This document shows positions 1 through 5,430 of a stretch of 5,908 bases of DNA, in pieces. Both the position numbers and the translations under genes were made by a program. The stretch comes from an uncultured Spartobacteria bacterium (lineage in GTDB: Bacteria; Verrucomicrobiota; Verrucomicrobiia; Chthoniobacterales; UBA6821). The stretch covers positions 1 to 5,908 of the forward strand of contig CAIKYN010000153.1 in the NCBI GenBank assembly GCA_903831635.1, written 5' to 3'. The notes beneath the pieces were generated by a model. It worked only from the letters and a program-made list of their open reading frames with translations, ran no database searches and was not told the origin of the DNA. The first letter of the stretch is position 1. The number at the start of each line of letters is the position of its first letter.

Positions 1-1
1 C

Positions 2-244
2 ACGGAGATTGGCGCCGGCAAGGTCAGCAAACAGGATGGTATCGCCAAACTCAGCGTCGTTGGCATCGGGATGCGCACCCACTCAGGTGTCGCGGCCAAG
101 CTTTTCGATGCGCTCGCAAAGGGAGGCATCAACATCCAGATGATCTCCACCTCGGAGATCAAGATCGCCGTCATCATCGATGAGGCAAAGATCGCCGATG
201 CAGCCAAGTTGGCGCACAGCGCCTTCGGATTGGACGCAGTGTAA
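2..244 (+). CDS. lysC: Aspartate kinase, C-terminal ACT domain (5' end outside window)
   Basis: Aspartate kinase phosphorylates L-aspartate to aspartyl-4-phosphate, the committed step toward lysine, threonine, methionine and, in many bacteria, diaminopimelate for the cell wall. Only the last 80 codons and a TAA stop are present. The visible part is the second ACT domain: the run VVGIGMRTHSGVAAKLFDAL is followed by a glycine, INIQMISTSEIKIAVIID and a short helix ending in AFGLDAV. The MRTHSGVA and INIQMISTSEIK motifs are hallmarks of the regulatory ACT domain that binds lysine or threonine and gives feedback inhibition. The catalytic kinase domain lies upstream of the window. The reading frame begins at base 2 and is open to the left edge. 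It is not possible to tell from this part whether the enzyme is a lysine- or threonine-sensitive isoform, or whether it has an internal beta-subunit start. Confidence 0.95.
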   Translation, partial: TEIGAGKVSKQDGIAKLSVVGIGMRTHSGVAAKLFDALAKGGINIQMISTSEIKIAVIIDEAKIADAAKLAHSAFGLDAV

Positions 245-309
245 AAACAGATTTTTGCGTTTCTCCGCTAGATTGAGGCGCGGCAATTGTTGGTGATGGA
301 AGTTTGAAT

Positions 310-470
310 GTGGCGCGAGGTGTGCCAGTGATCCTGTAGCCTTTTTCTCGCCGCCTTCCGACGACTGCGCCCCTTGCGGGACGGTGCTTCGCTCAAGCTG
401 CTCCGCGTTTCCCAGCACTCGATGTTGCGAACTTGCCGAACTATAGTACCGCGCCAAAATCTCACGCCAT
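310..470. repeat. Candidate repeat-like element with imperfect terminal inverted repeats
   Basis: The gap between aspartate kinase and the rplQ terminator has no credible gene. It does hold a stretch whose ends are imperfect inverted repeats: TGGCGCGAGGT at 311-321 matches the reverse complement of 459-469 at 9 of 11 positions. Further in, GATCCTGTAG (330-339) matches the reverse complement of CTATAGTACC (441-450) at 7 of 10. The interior is GC-rich and contains short self-complementary patches, for example CCC-CTTGC-GGG near 373-383. This looks like a folded intergenic repeat (REP- or MITE-like) or a structured RNA, but only one copy is visible here, so repetition is an inference. Confidence 0.3.
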
Positions 471-480
471 GACCACAAAA

Positions 481-510
481 GAAAAGCCCCGGATTTCTCC
501 GGGGCTTTTC
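481..510 (-). terminator. Rho-independent terminator of rpoA-rplQ
   Basis: A perfect 13-bp stem (GAAAAGCCCCGGA at 481-493 pairing with 498-510) closes a 4-nt loop. It sits 22 bp downstream of the rplQ stop codon. Read on the - strand, the GC-rich stem ends in CTTTTC and continues TTTTG, giving the U-rich tail of an intrinsic terminator. The stem is symmetrical and also has TTTTC on the + strand, so it may also stop transcripts arriving from the aspartate kinase side. Confidence 0.9.
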
Positions 511-532
511 GTTAATTGGTTGAAGCGAGGTT

Positions 533-1036
533 TTATTCCTCGGTTTTCTCTTCCTTGGCTTTCTTGGGGGCAGCTTTCTTTTTAGAAGCTTCGCCTTCGG
601 CTTTCTCGGCCTTAGGAGCCTTTGCTTTCTTGACTGGCTTTTCAGCAGCTTCAGCAACGACCTCCTCCTTCGCAACGGGAGCGTAGTCAACCCACTCGAG
701 ATAAGCCATCGGAGCGCTGTCGCTGAGACGGGCACCGAGCTTCACGATGCGGGTGTAGCCTCCCTTGCGATCGGCCGCTGCGGGCGCGATCTCGGTGAAG
801 AGCTTCTTCACGATATCCTTGTGCTTGAGGTAGGAGATCGCGACACGACGGGAGTGAAGATCACCCTGTTTGCCCAGAGTGAGCATACGCTCCGCCAGCG
901 GTTTGGTAGCCTTGGCTTTGGCGAGGGTGGTCTTGATGCGGCGGTGCTCGATGAGGCTGCAGACCTGATTCGCGAGAAGCGAATCACGGTGTGCCTGGCT
1001 GCGGCCGAGCTTGACGGTTTTTTTACGATGACGCAT
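533..1036 (-). CDS. rplQ: 50S ribosomal protein L17 with a long charged C-terminal tail
   Basis: L17 is a protein of the large ribosomal subunit that binds 23S rRNA. Residues 1-118 are the conserved core: it opens MRHRKKTVKLGRSQAHRDSL, followed by SLIEHRRIKTTLAKAK (27-42), and closes with RKGGYTRIVKLGARLSDSAPMAYLEWV (90-116), the standard L17 signature. Residues 119-167 form a low-complexity tail of lysine, alanine and glutamate that is absent from the approximately 127-residue E. coli protein. The ATG lies 29 bp after the rpoA stop, so the two genes are almost certainly co-transcribed, the usual arrangement in bacteria. No Shine-Dalgarno sequence precedes the start (AACTAAAACGCC-ATG). The start is fixed by the conserved MRHRK N-terminus. 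The gene is followed by the terminator at 481-510. Confidence 0.97.
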   Translation of the reverse strand: MRHRKKTVKLGRSQAHRDSLLANQVCSLIEHRRIKTTLAKAKATKPLAERMLTLGKQGDLHSRRVAISYLKHKDIVKKLFTEIAPAAADRKGGYTRIVKLGARLSDSAPMAYLEWVDYAPVAKEEVVAEAAEKPVKKAKAPKAEKAEGEASKKKAAPKKAKEEKTEE

Positions 1037-1065
1037 GGCGTTTTAGTTTTTCTAGTATGGCCTTA

Positions 1066-2073
1066 TTATTCGGCGACGGGGGCGAGATTCTCGACAAGGC
1101 CCGGCTCGAACTTCATGCCAAGACCCAGACCGAGCTGGACAAGCTTGTCCTTGATCTCGTTCAGCGACTTCTTGCCGAAGTTGCGGTACTTGAGCATCTC
1201 GGCCTCGCTCTTGAGGGCAAGCTGTCCGACGGAAGTGATGTTTGCGTTGTTGAGGCAGTTCGCGGCGCGGACAGAGAGTTCAATCTCGTTTACGCTCATA
1301 GCGAGCAGCTTTTTGAGGCGGTTGTTCTCCTGGCTAACCTCGACTGGGGTCTCGTCAAACTCGACCTGTGTGTCGTCGAAGTTGACGAAGACGTCGAGGT
1401 GATGACGAAGGATCGCGGCGGACTGAAGAAGTGCTTCGTCCGGGGTAAGGCGTCCGTCGGTCCAGATGTCGAGGATGAGCTTGTCGTAATCGGTCTGCTG
1501 GCCGACGCGGGTCTGCTCGACGGCATACTTGACCTTGGTGACAGGCGAGAAGATGGAATCGATGGCGATGACGCCAATCGGCTTATCCGCGGCTTTGTTC
1601 TCGTCGCCGGTAGCGAAGCCGCGGCCGACCTTCACCTCGAACTCGGCCTCAAACTTCATTTTCTTGTCGAGAGTGCAGATGTGCTGGTCAGGATTGAGAA
1701 CCTCGCACTGGGCGGTCGACTGGATGTCACCGGCGGTGACAGCGCCCTGCTTGTTCACGGAGAGGATCAGGTTACGAACCTCATGGTCGTGGGCCTTGAA
1801 CTTAACCTTCTTGAGGTTGAGGATGATCTCGACGACATCCTCGACGACGCCGGGGATAGCGGTGAACTCATGGGGAGCCCCCTCGATCTTGACCGAGGTG
1901 ATGGCTGCTCCCTCGAGAGAGGAGAGAAGGGTGCGGCGAAGCGAGTTGCCGATGGTGTGGCCGTAGCCAGCCTCAAAGGGCTCGGCAATGAACTGCGCGT
2001 AGGTTTCTGTGGCGGTTTTCTCGTTCTTAGCGAGGGTCTTCGGCATTTCGAAGCGACCGAGGCGGATAGGCAT
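1066..2073 (-). CDS. rpoA: DNA-directed RNA polymerase subunit alpha
   Basis: The alpha subunit dimerises to nucleate RNA polymerase assembly, and through its C-terminal domain it contacts UP elements and activators. The length of 335 residues is typical of the family. The N-terminal domain shows the dimerisation signature GYGHTIGNSLRRTLLSSLEG (36-55) and the conserved EGAPHEFTAIPGVVEDV region (64-80). After a linker near 235-255, the C-terminal domain carries ELSVRAANCLNN (265-276), with the DNA-binding arginine at 269, and NFGKKSLNEIKDKL (298-311). The ATG gives MPIRLGRFEMPKTL, and a second in-frame ATG at residue 10 is a less likely start because the LGRFE lead-in looks native. No Shine-Dalgarno sequence is visible upstream. 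The gene is followed by rplQ as usual, but rpsD, rpsK and rpsM, which normally precede it, are replaced by a glutamine synthetase gene. Confidence 0.98.
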   Translation of the reverse strand: MPIRLGRFEMPKTLAKNEKTATETYAQFIAEPFEAGYGHTIGNSLRRTLLSSLEGAAITSVKIEGAPHEFTAIPGVVEDVVEIILNLKKVKFKAHDHEVRNLILSVNKQGAVTAGDIQSTAQCEVLNPDQHICTLDKKMKFEAEFEVKVGRGFATGDENKAADKPIGVIAIDSIFSPVTKVKYAVEQTRVGQQTDYDKLILDIWTDGRLTPDEALLQSAAILRHHLDVFVNFDDTQVEFDETPVEVSQENNRLKKLLAMSVNEIELSVRAANCLNNANITSVGQLALKSEAEMLKYRNFGKKSLNEIKDKLVQLGLGLGMKFEPGLVENLAPVAE

Positions 2074-2103
2074 GATGTCTTTTGTTTTTCGTTGCCGGGT
2101 TTC

Positions 2104-2146
2104 CCTTGGCGCGTTCCGATGACCAGTACGTGCTGATCACCCAAGG
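2104..2146 (-). promoter_or_regulatory. Candidate structured leader of the rpoA mRNA
   Basis: On the - strand, an outer 6-bp stem (CCUUGG with CCAAGG) encloses an inner stem of GUGAUCAG with CUGGUCAU, 8 bp with two G-U wobbles, closed by a loop of about 6 nt. The two mismatches in the + strand palindrome become G-U pairs only in the - strand transcript, which favours a role in the rpoA mRNA. It lies about 30-70 nt before the rpoA ATG. It could be an autoregulatory leader or a chance fold. Confidence 0.35.
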
Positions 2147-2178
2147 ACCGACGGCAAATGTATGATGCGCGGTTGGAT

Positions 2179-2206
2179 AGAATAGCCCGCTGAAGGTGGG
2201 CTGCAA
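2179..2206 (-). promoter_or_regulatory. Candidate sigma-70-type promoter for rpoA-rplQ
   Basis: On the - strand, TTGCAG (2206-2201) and TATTCT (2184-2179) are separated by 16 bp and could serve as -35 and -10 boxes. Transcription would begin near 2172, giving a leader of about 100 nt. The match to consensus is modest (3/6 and 4/6). A promoter is expected somewhere here because the upstream gene ends in a strong terminator. Confidence 0.35.
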
Positions 2207-2299
2207 GGATGAATTATGAAGGGTGAAGGATAAAACAACCGAGGATCTAAAAGGTAGAGCCAGCTTGCTTTCATCATTCACCCTTCTGACTTCATCCTT
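2205..2299. repeat. Long imperfect inverted repeat between glnA and rpoA
   Basis: The left arm (2205-2235) starts AAGGATGAATTATGAAGGGT, and the right arm (2269-2299) is nearly its reverse complement. The blocks AAGGATGAA (9/9) and GAAGGGTGAA (10/10) match exactly, and the spacer is about 33 bp. The arms are built from purine-rich GGATGAA/GGGTGAA-like heptads, resembling the short tandem heptads found in intergenic DNA of some bacteria. It sits just after the glnA terminator and next to the candidate rpoA promoter. Confidence 0.55.
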
Positions 2300-2310
2300 T
2301 CCTTCCAAAA

Positions 2311-2344
2311 GAAAACCGCCACCCCTCTCGGGATGGCGGTTTTC
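2311..2344 (-). terminator. Rho-independent terminator of glutamine synthetase gene
   Basis: GAAAACCGCCA (2311-2321) pairs with TGGCGGTTTTC (2334-2344). The inner CCC (2323-2325) pairs with GGG (2330-2332). The one + strand mismatch between the two segments (C2322/A2333) becomes a G-U pair in the - strand RNA, giving a continuous 15-bp stem with a GAGA tetraloop. The stem ends in GGTTTTC followed by TTTTGG, a U-rich tail. It lies 22 bp past the glutamine synthetase stop. Confidence 0.9.
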
Positions 2345-2366
2345 TGAGTGATACTGGCCGTCGTGA

Positions 2367-3389
2367 TTACTTGAGCGGAACAGTCTTGATGGTCTGAAGA
2401 ACGCGGCTGGCAATCTTGTACGGGTCGCCTTGGGAATTCGGACGGCGATCCTCAAGGTAACCCTTGTAGTCATTATTCACGAAGCTGTGTGGGACACGGA
2501 TCGAAGCGCCGCGATCAGCGACTCCATAACTGAACTTGTCGATCGACTGAGTCTCGTGGAGACCGGTCAGGCGGAAATGGTTATCAGGTCCATAGACGGC
2601 GATGTGCTCATCCTTGAACTTGTCAAATGCTGCCATGAGCTTCTCGAAGTACTTCTTACCGCCCTTCTCACGCATGAACTTGGTCGAGAAGTTGCAGTGC
2701 ATTCCGGAACCATTCCAGTCAACATCCTTGCCAAGGGGCTTGCAGTGGAATTCGACATCGACGCCGTACTTCTCGCAGACGCGCATCAGGACATAGCGGG
2801 CGAGCCAGATTTCATCGGCGGCTTTCTTGGAGCCCTTGCCGAAGATCTGAAACTCCCACTGACCCTTGGCAACTTCCGCGTTGATGCCCTCGTGGTTGAT
2901 GCCCATCTCGAGGCAGATATCAAGATGCTCCTCGACGATGTCGCGGGCGATATCACCGACTGCGTTGAAGCCGACTCCGCAGTAGAACCTGCCCTGCCCT
3001 TCGGTCGGGAATCCGCCCTTGGGGAAGCCAAGAGGTGCGCCGTCCTTATAGAGGAAATATTCCTGCTCGAATCCGAACCAAGTGTCAGGATCGTCGAGAA
3101 TCGTGGCACGGGAATTTGAGGGATGCGGCTTGCCATCGGGCATGAGCACCTCGCACATGACGAGATAACCGTTCTCGCGGGTCGGGTCGACATAGCTGGC
3201 AACGGGCTTAAGGAGACAGTCGCTGCTCTTGCCTTCGGCCTGTCGGGTCGAACTACCGTCGAAACCCCACATCGGGAGATCCTTCAGCGTGGGAGCCTTG
3301 GAAAACTCCTTGATCGTTGTCTTGCTGCGGAGGTTGGGAACCGGCTCGTAACCGTCGAGCCAGATGTATTCGAGTTTGTACTTCGCCAT
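2367..3389 (-). CDS. glnII: Glutamine synthetase, type II (eukaryote-like, GSII)
   Basis: The enzyme condenses ammonia with glutamate using ATP to form glutamine, the entry point of ammonium assimilation. At 340 residues it is the short GSII form, not the approximately 470-residue GSI of most bacteria, and it lacks the GSI adenylylation segment. Visible motifs are the beta-grasp segment WGFDGSSTRQAEGKSSDC (41-58), the metal-binding glutamates in FGFEQEYFLY (105-114), QWEFQI (177-182), the ATP/glutamate site NGSGMHCNFSTKF (226-238), HETQSIDKFSYGVADRGASI (278-297) and EDRRPNSQGDPY (313-324). The ATG giving MAKYKLEYIWLDGY matches the family N-terminus, although the frame is open further upstream to 3455. 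No Shine-Dalgarno sequence is present. A sigma-54-type promoter lies upstream and a strong terminator downstream, so it is probably monocistronic and nitrogen-regulated. In Rhizobium, glnII is known to be sigma-54/NtrC dependent. Confidence 0.96.
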   Translation of the reverse strand: MAKYKLEYIWLDGYEPVPNLRSKTTIKEFSKAPTLKDLPMWGFDGSSTRQAEGKSSDCLLKPVASYVDPTRENGYLVMCEVLMPDGKPHPSNSRATILDDPDTWFGFEQEYFLYKDGAPLGFPKGGFPTEGQGRFYCGVGFNAVGDIARDIVEEHLDICLEMGINHEGINAEVAKGQWEFQIFGKGSKKAADEIWLARYVLMRVCEKYGVDVEFHCKPLGKDVDWNGSGMHCNFSTKFMREKGGKKYFEKLMAAFDKFKDEHIAVYGPDNHFRLTGLHETQSIDKFSYGVADRGASIRVPHSFVNNDYKGYLEDRRPNSQGDPYKIASRVLQTIKTVPLK

Positions 3390-3442
3390 GTGATTGGGGT
3401 GGTTGTGGTGTGTCCGGTGTCTTTTTTTGATCACCCTTTGCG

Positions 3443-3487
3443 TTGCGGACTGCACGCAATAAGTGATATCCCGACTTTAGGATCGGG
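3443..3487 (-). promoter_or_regulatory. Two small dyads in the glutamine synthetase leader
   Basis: TTGCG (3443-3447) and CGCAA (3455-3459) form a 5-bp inverted repeat with a 7-nt spacer. CCCGA (3470-3474) and TCGGG (3483-3487) form another with an 8-nt spacer. Both lie between the predicted sigma-54 start site and the ATG, where they could be operator half-sites or leader hairpins. They are short enough to be chance. Confidence 0.25.
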
Positions 3488-3500
3488 CATAAAAGGATCA

Positions 3501-3517
3501 AGCAACTTCAATGCCAA
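3501..3517 (-). promoter_or_regulatory. Sigma-54 (RpoN, -24/-12) promoter for glutamine synthetase
   Basis: On the - strand the sequence TTGGCATTGAAGTTGCT fits the -24/-12 consensus (YTGGCACGrNNNTTGCW), with the invariant GG (3515-3514) and GC (3503-3502) separated by exactly 10 bp. Only the CG after TGGCA differs. Transcription would start near 3490, giving a leader of about 100 nt before the ATG at 3389. Position and orientation before a glutamine synthetase gene make nitrogen control through RpoN and an NtrC-like activator plausible. Confidence 0.65.
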
Positions 3518-3522
3518 AATGA

Positions 3523-3564
3523 CAAAATCTCCTCATAGCGGAGATTTTGAGACCATTCGTGGTC
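3523..3564. promoter_or_regulatory. Tandem dyads upstream of the sigma-54 promoter
   Basis: A perfect 10-bp inverted repeat, CAAAATCTCC (3523-3532) with GGAGATTTTG (3540-3549), has a 7-nt spacer. It is followed by GACCA-TTCG-TGGTC (3551-3564). A further TGAGACC (3548-3554) recurs inverted as GGTCTCA (3598-3604). The first dyad is centred about 20 bp upstream of the -24 element. These could be binding sites for an activator or repressor shared by the two divergent genes. The first could also work as a hairpin. Confidence 0.4.
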
Positions 3565-3686
3565 GTAGCCTTAGCCTCATAGGTCAAAAAACAAGAGGGT
3601 CTCATGTTTCTTCAAATTGCCTCTTCCATCCCTTGCTGGCTCTCTGACCTAATAGTCTTCAGCCTAAACACCTTCAGTTTTTTATC

Positions 3687-4919
3687 ATGCTTACTGTCAA
3701 GGACACCCAGCGCGCCACGGTCCAGGTCTGCTTTGACGGGAGCGTGCGTAAACATTTTCACGGCCCCAAGGCGCAGGAGCGCTTTGACAACGAGCTGCAT
3801 GTGCTTCGCCACCTGGAAAAAACCGGGTGCTACTTCGTTCCCCGCGTGATCTCGGCTGATCCGGAGAAGCTTCTGCTCGTGACCTCGAACTGCGGCTCCC
3901 GTGTTGATCAGCTTGATCCGCAACGCTGCAAAGAACTCTTTGACGAACTGGAACATTACGGGGTCCGTCACGATGATCCGGAACTACGTAATGTCACCTA
4001 CCGCCAGCAGGACGGGCGCTTCTGCTTGATCGACTTTGAATTTGCCACGGTGCTTGATTCTATCAAGTCCAAGACTAAGCCAGAGACCAAGCCGCTCGCA
4101 CCTCCATCATCAGTCCAAACCATCTCCCTTTCCTGGTCAGGTTGCTCGGACAAGGGGCCCTATCGTTCCAATAACGAGGATGCCTTTGTCGGATTGGCGA
4201 TCCATGACGAAGAAGTGCGGCATCTGGGAAAAGTCGGGGAGTCATCGGACGAGGCCAATTTAATCTTTGCAGTCGGCGATGGAATGGGCGGCGCGAACGC
4301 GGGGGAATTCGCCAGCAGGATCGCCGTCGAAAAAATCACGCGCATGATCCCTCCCGTCATCCGCCATTGCTCAGTAGGCACACCGATCAGCTACGGTGCT
4401 GTTTTCGACTCCCTCTTCGCCGAGATCCACAAGGCACTCCAATATTTGGGTGACAGCTACGAAGAGTGCCAGGGGATGGGATCGACCCTGAGCCTCTGCT
4501 GGTTCTCGAAAGGATCGATGCACTTTGCCCACATAGGCGATACCCGCATCTACCACCTGTCCAAGGAAGGCAGAATCACCCAGCTCACCAGCGACGATAC
4601 CCATGTCGGATGGCTCAGGCGGACAGGTCAGATGAGCGAACGAGAGGCACGCATGCATCCTGCTAAAAACCGCCTCCAGAAAGCGCTTGGCGCCGGCAAT
4701 CAGTTCGTGAACCCGCAGGTCGGAGAGATCTCCTGCTCATCAGGCGATCGTTTTCTTATCTGCTCGGACGGCATTACCGACGGACTCTCGGATCAAAGAA
4801 TCGCCGAGACTTTGAAGGGATGCCCCAAAGGCATCACACCTGCCCAGCATCTTGCGTCAGAAGCCACGACCTCCTCAGGCAAAGACAATGCAACCGCAGT
4901 GATTGTGGCCGTCCGATAG
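3687..4919 (+). CDS. Fusion of a compact kinase-like domain and a PP2C-type Ser/Thr phosphatase
   Basis: Residues 1-125 look like a minimal phosphotransferase of the APH/choline-kinase/RIO-Bud32 type: K22 after a strand-like stretch, E36 in an alpha-C-like helix, a hinge around LLLVTSNCG (62-70), the catalytic loop HDDPELRN (95-102, D97 and N102 spaced as in HRDxxxxN), and LIDFEFA (114-120) as the metal-binding DFG equivalent. The glycine loop is not recognisable, and the segment between hinge and catalytic loop is very short. A lysine/proline-rich linker (127-145) follows. Residues 150-410 are a complete PP2C phosphatase: SDKGPYRSNNEDAF (154-167), VGDGMGG (196-202), GMGSTLSL (263-270), AHIGDTRIY (281-289), FLICSDGITDGL (356-367) and GKDNATAVIV (398-407). 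Metal ligands D165, D198, G199, D361 and D400 are present. No membrane segment is seen, so it is presumably cytosolic and Mg/Mn dependent. The substrate is unknown. It stands alone, divergent from glutamine synthetase, and the ATG has no Shine-Dalgarno sequence. Confidence 0.9.
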   Translation: MLTVKDTQRATVQVCFDGSVRKHFHGPKAQERFDNELHVLRHLEKTGCYFVPRVISADPEKLLLVTSNCGSRVDQLDPQRCKELFDELEHYGVRHDDPELRNVTYRQQDGRFCLIDFEFATVLDSIKSKTKPETKPLAPPSSVQTISLSWSGCSDKGPYRSNNEDAFVGLAIHDEEVRHLGKVGESSDEANLIFAVGDGMGGANAGEFASRIAVEKITRMIPPVIRHCSVGTPISYGAVFDSLFAEIHKALQYLGDSYEECQGMGSTLSLCWFSKGSMHFAHIGDTRIYHLSKEGRITQLTSDDTHVGWLRRTGQMSEREARMHPAKNRLQKALGAGNQFVNPQVGEISCSSGDRFLICSDGITDGLSDQRIAETLKGCPKGITPAQHLASEATTSSGKDNATAVIVAVR

Positions 4920-4935
4920 CTTCAGAGGCTGAAGC
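4919..4935. terminator. Small hairpin at the end of the fusion gene, weak terminator candidate
   Basis: GCTTCAG (4919-4925) pairs with CTGAAGC (4929-4935) around a 3-nt loop, overlapping the last base of the TAG stop. The following AGTTTCAG is not a proper U-tract. It may help end transcription between two convergent genes that are only 45 bp apart, but it is not a convincing intrinsic terminator. Confidence 0.35.
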
Positions 4936-4964
4936 AGTTTCAGACAAAGTGCCTTTTCTTCCCT

Positions 4965-5417
4965 CTACTGCATTGGCTGTCCCAACTCATAGCGCGCGAG
5001 TTCCTCGATGCGCTTGAGGTGACGGCCTCCCTCGAACGGGGTGGAGAGCCAGATGTCGACAAGGCGCTTGGCGGTCTCGAGCGAGACCATGCGCTCGCCG
5101 ATCGAGAGGACATTGGCATTGTTATGCTCACTGCCGAGACGAGCCGTATCGTCGCTCCAGGCGATGGCGCAGCGGATCCCTTTCACCTTGTTCGCAGCGA
5201 TCGCCTCTCCGTTTCCGGAGCCGCCGAAGACGATCCCCTTGTCGGCCTCGCCGTTTACCACCTTCTCGGCGGCGGGGATGCACCAGAGAGGGTAGTCGGT
5301 CGAGTCAGCGGAATGCGTGCCGCAATCGATCACCTCATGCCCCTGCGTGCGGAGCATTTCAGCGATCGCCTGCTTGTATTCGAATCCAGCGTGGTCGCTG
5401 CCTAGGGAGATTTTCAT
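4965..5417 (-). CDS. rpiB: Ribose-5-phosphate isomerase B, mycobacterial type
   Basis: RpiB interconverts ribose 5-phosphate and ribulose 5-phosphate in the non-oxidative pentose phosphate pathway in the cytosol. The 150-residue protein starts MKISLGSDHAGFEYKQAI, with the phosphate-binding SDHAG at 7-11. It has DCGTHSADSTDYP (31-43), the active-site loop GGSGNGEAIAANK (65-77) and SEHNNANVLSIGERM (96-110). The cysteine that acts as base in E. coli RpiB (loop CGTG) is absent. As known for the Mycobacterium tuberculosis enzyme (loop GGSGNGE), glutamate 71 is the probable base. An open frame extends to a GTG at 5516, but that would overlap the neighbouring gene and the family N-terminus begins at the chosen ATG. 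The NIL-domain gene stops 13 bp upstream, indicating an operon. Sugar isomerases with allose- or galactose-6-phosphate specificity are relatives, so the exact substrate is slightly uncertain. Confidence 0.94.
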   Translation of the reverse strand: MKISLGSDHAGFEYKQAIAEMLRTQGHEVIDCGTHSADSTDYPLWCIPAAEKVVNGEADKGIVFGGSGNGEAIAANKVKGIRCAIAWSDDTARLGSEHNNANVLSIGERMVSLETAKRLVDIWLSTPFEGGRHLKRIEELARYELGQPMQ

Positions 5418-5430
5418 GACGTGAAAATGA

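Noticed and set aside
83..478. 131-codon - strand frame across the lysC end and the intergenic element
   Set aside because: It overlaps the conserved ACT domain on the other strand and shows no domain-like pattern.
268..735. Arginine/lysine-rich - strand frame overlapping the end of rplQ
   Set aside because: It is an out-of-frame reading of the charged L17 tail, running through the terminator into non-coding DNA.
1057..2136. Long + strand open frame (359 codons) antisense to rpoA
   Set aside because: It mirrors rpoA codon by codon, its product is low-complexity (rich in Leu, Asp, Glu, Val) with no recognisable domain, and rpoA on the other strand is certain.
2430..3119. 229-codon + strand frame inside the glutamine synthetase gene
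   Set aside because: It is a complementary-strand shadow of a fully conserved gene.
3390..3455. N-terminal extension of glutamine synthetase by 22 codons
   Set aside because: It needs a CTG start, its residues (many His, Arg, Asn) are unlike the family, and it would occupy the leader between promoter and the conserved MAKYKLEY start.
3601..3686. Sigma-70 promoter for the kinase/PP2C fusion
   Set aside because: TAATAG at 3650-3655 resembles a -10 box, but the nearest TTG-type -35 candidates are spaced 11 or 26 bp away, so no promoter is called.
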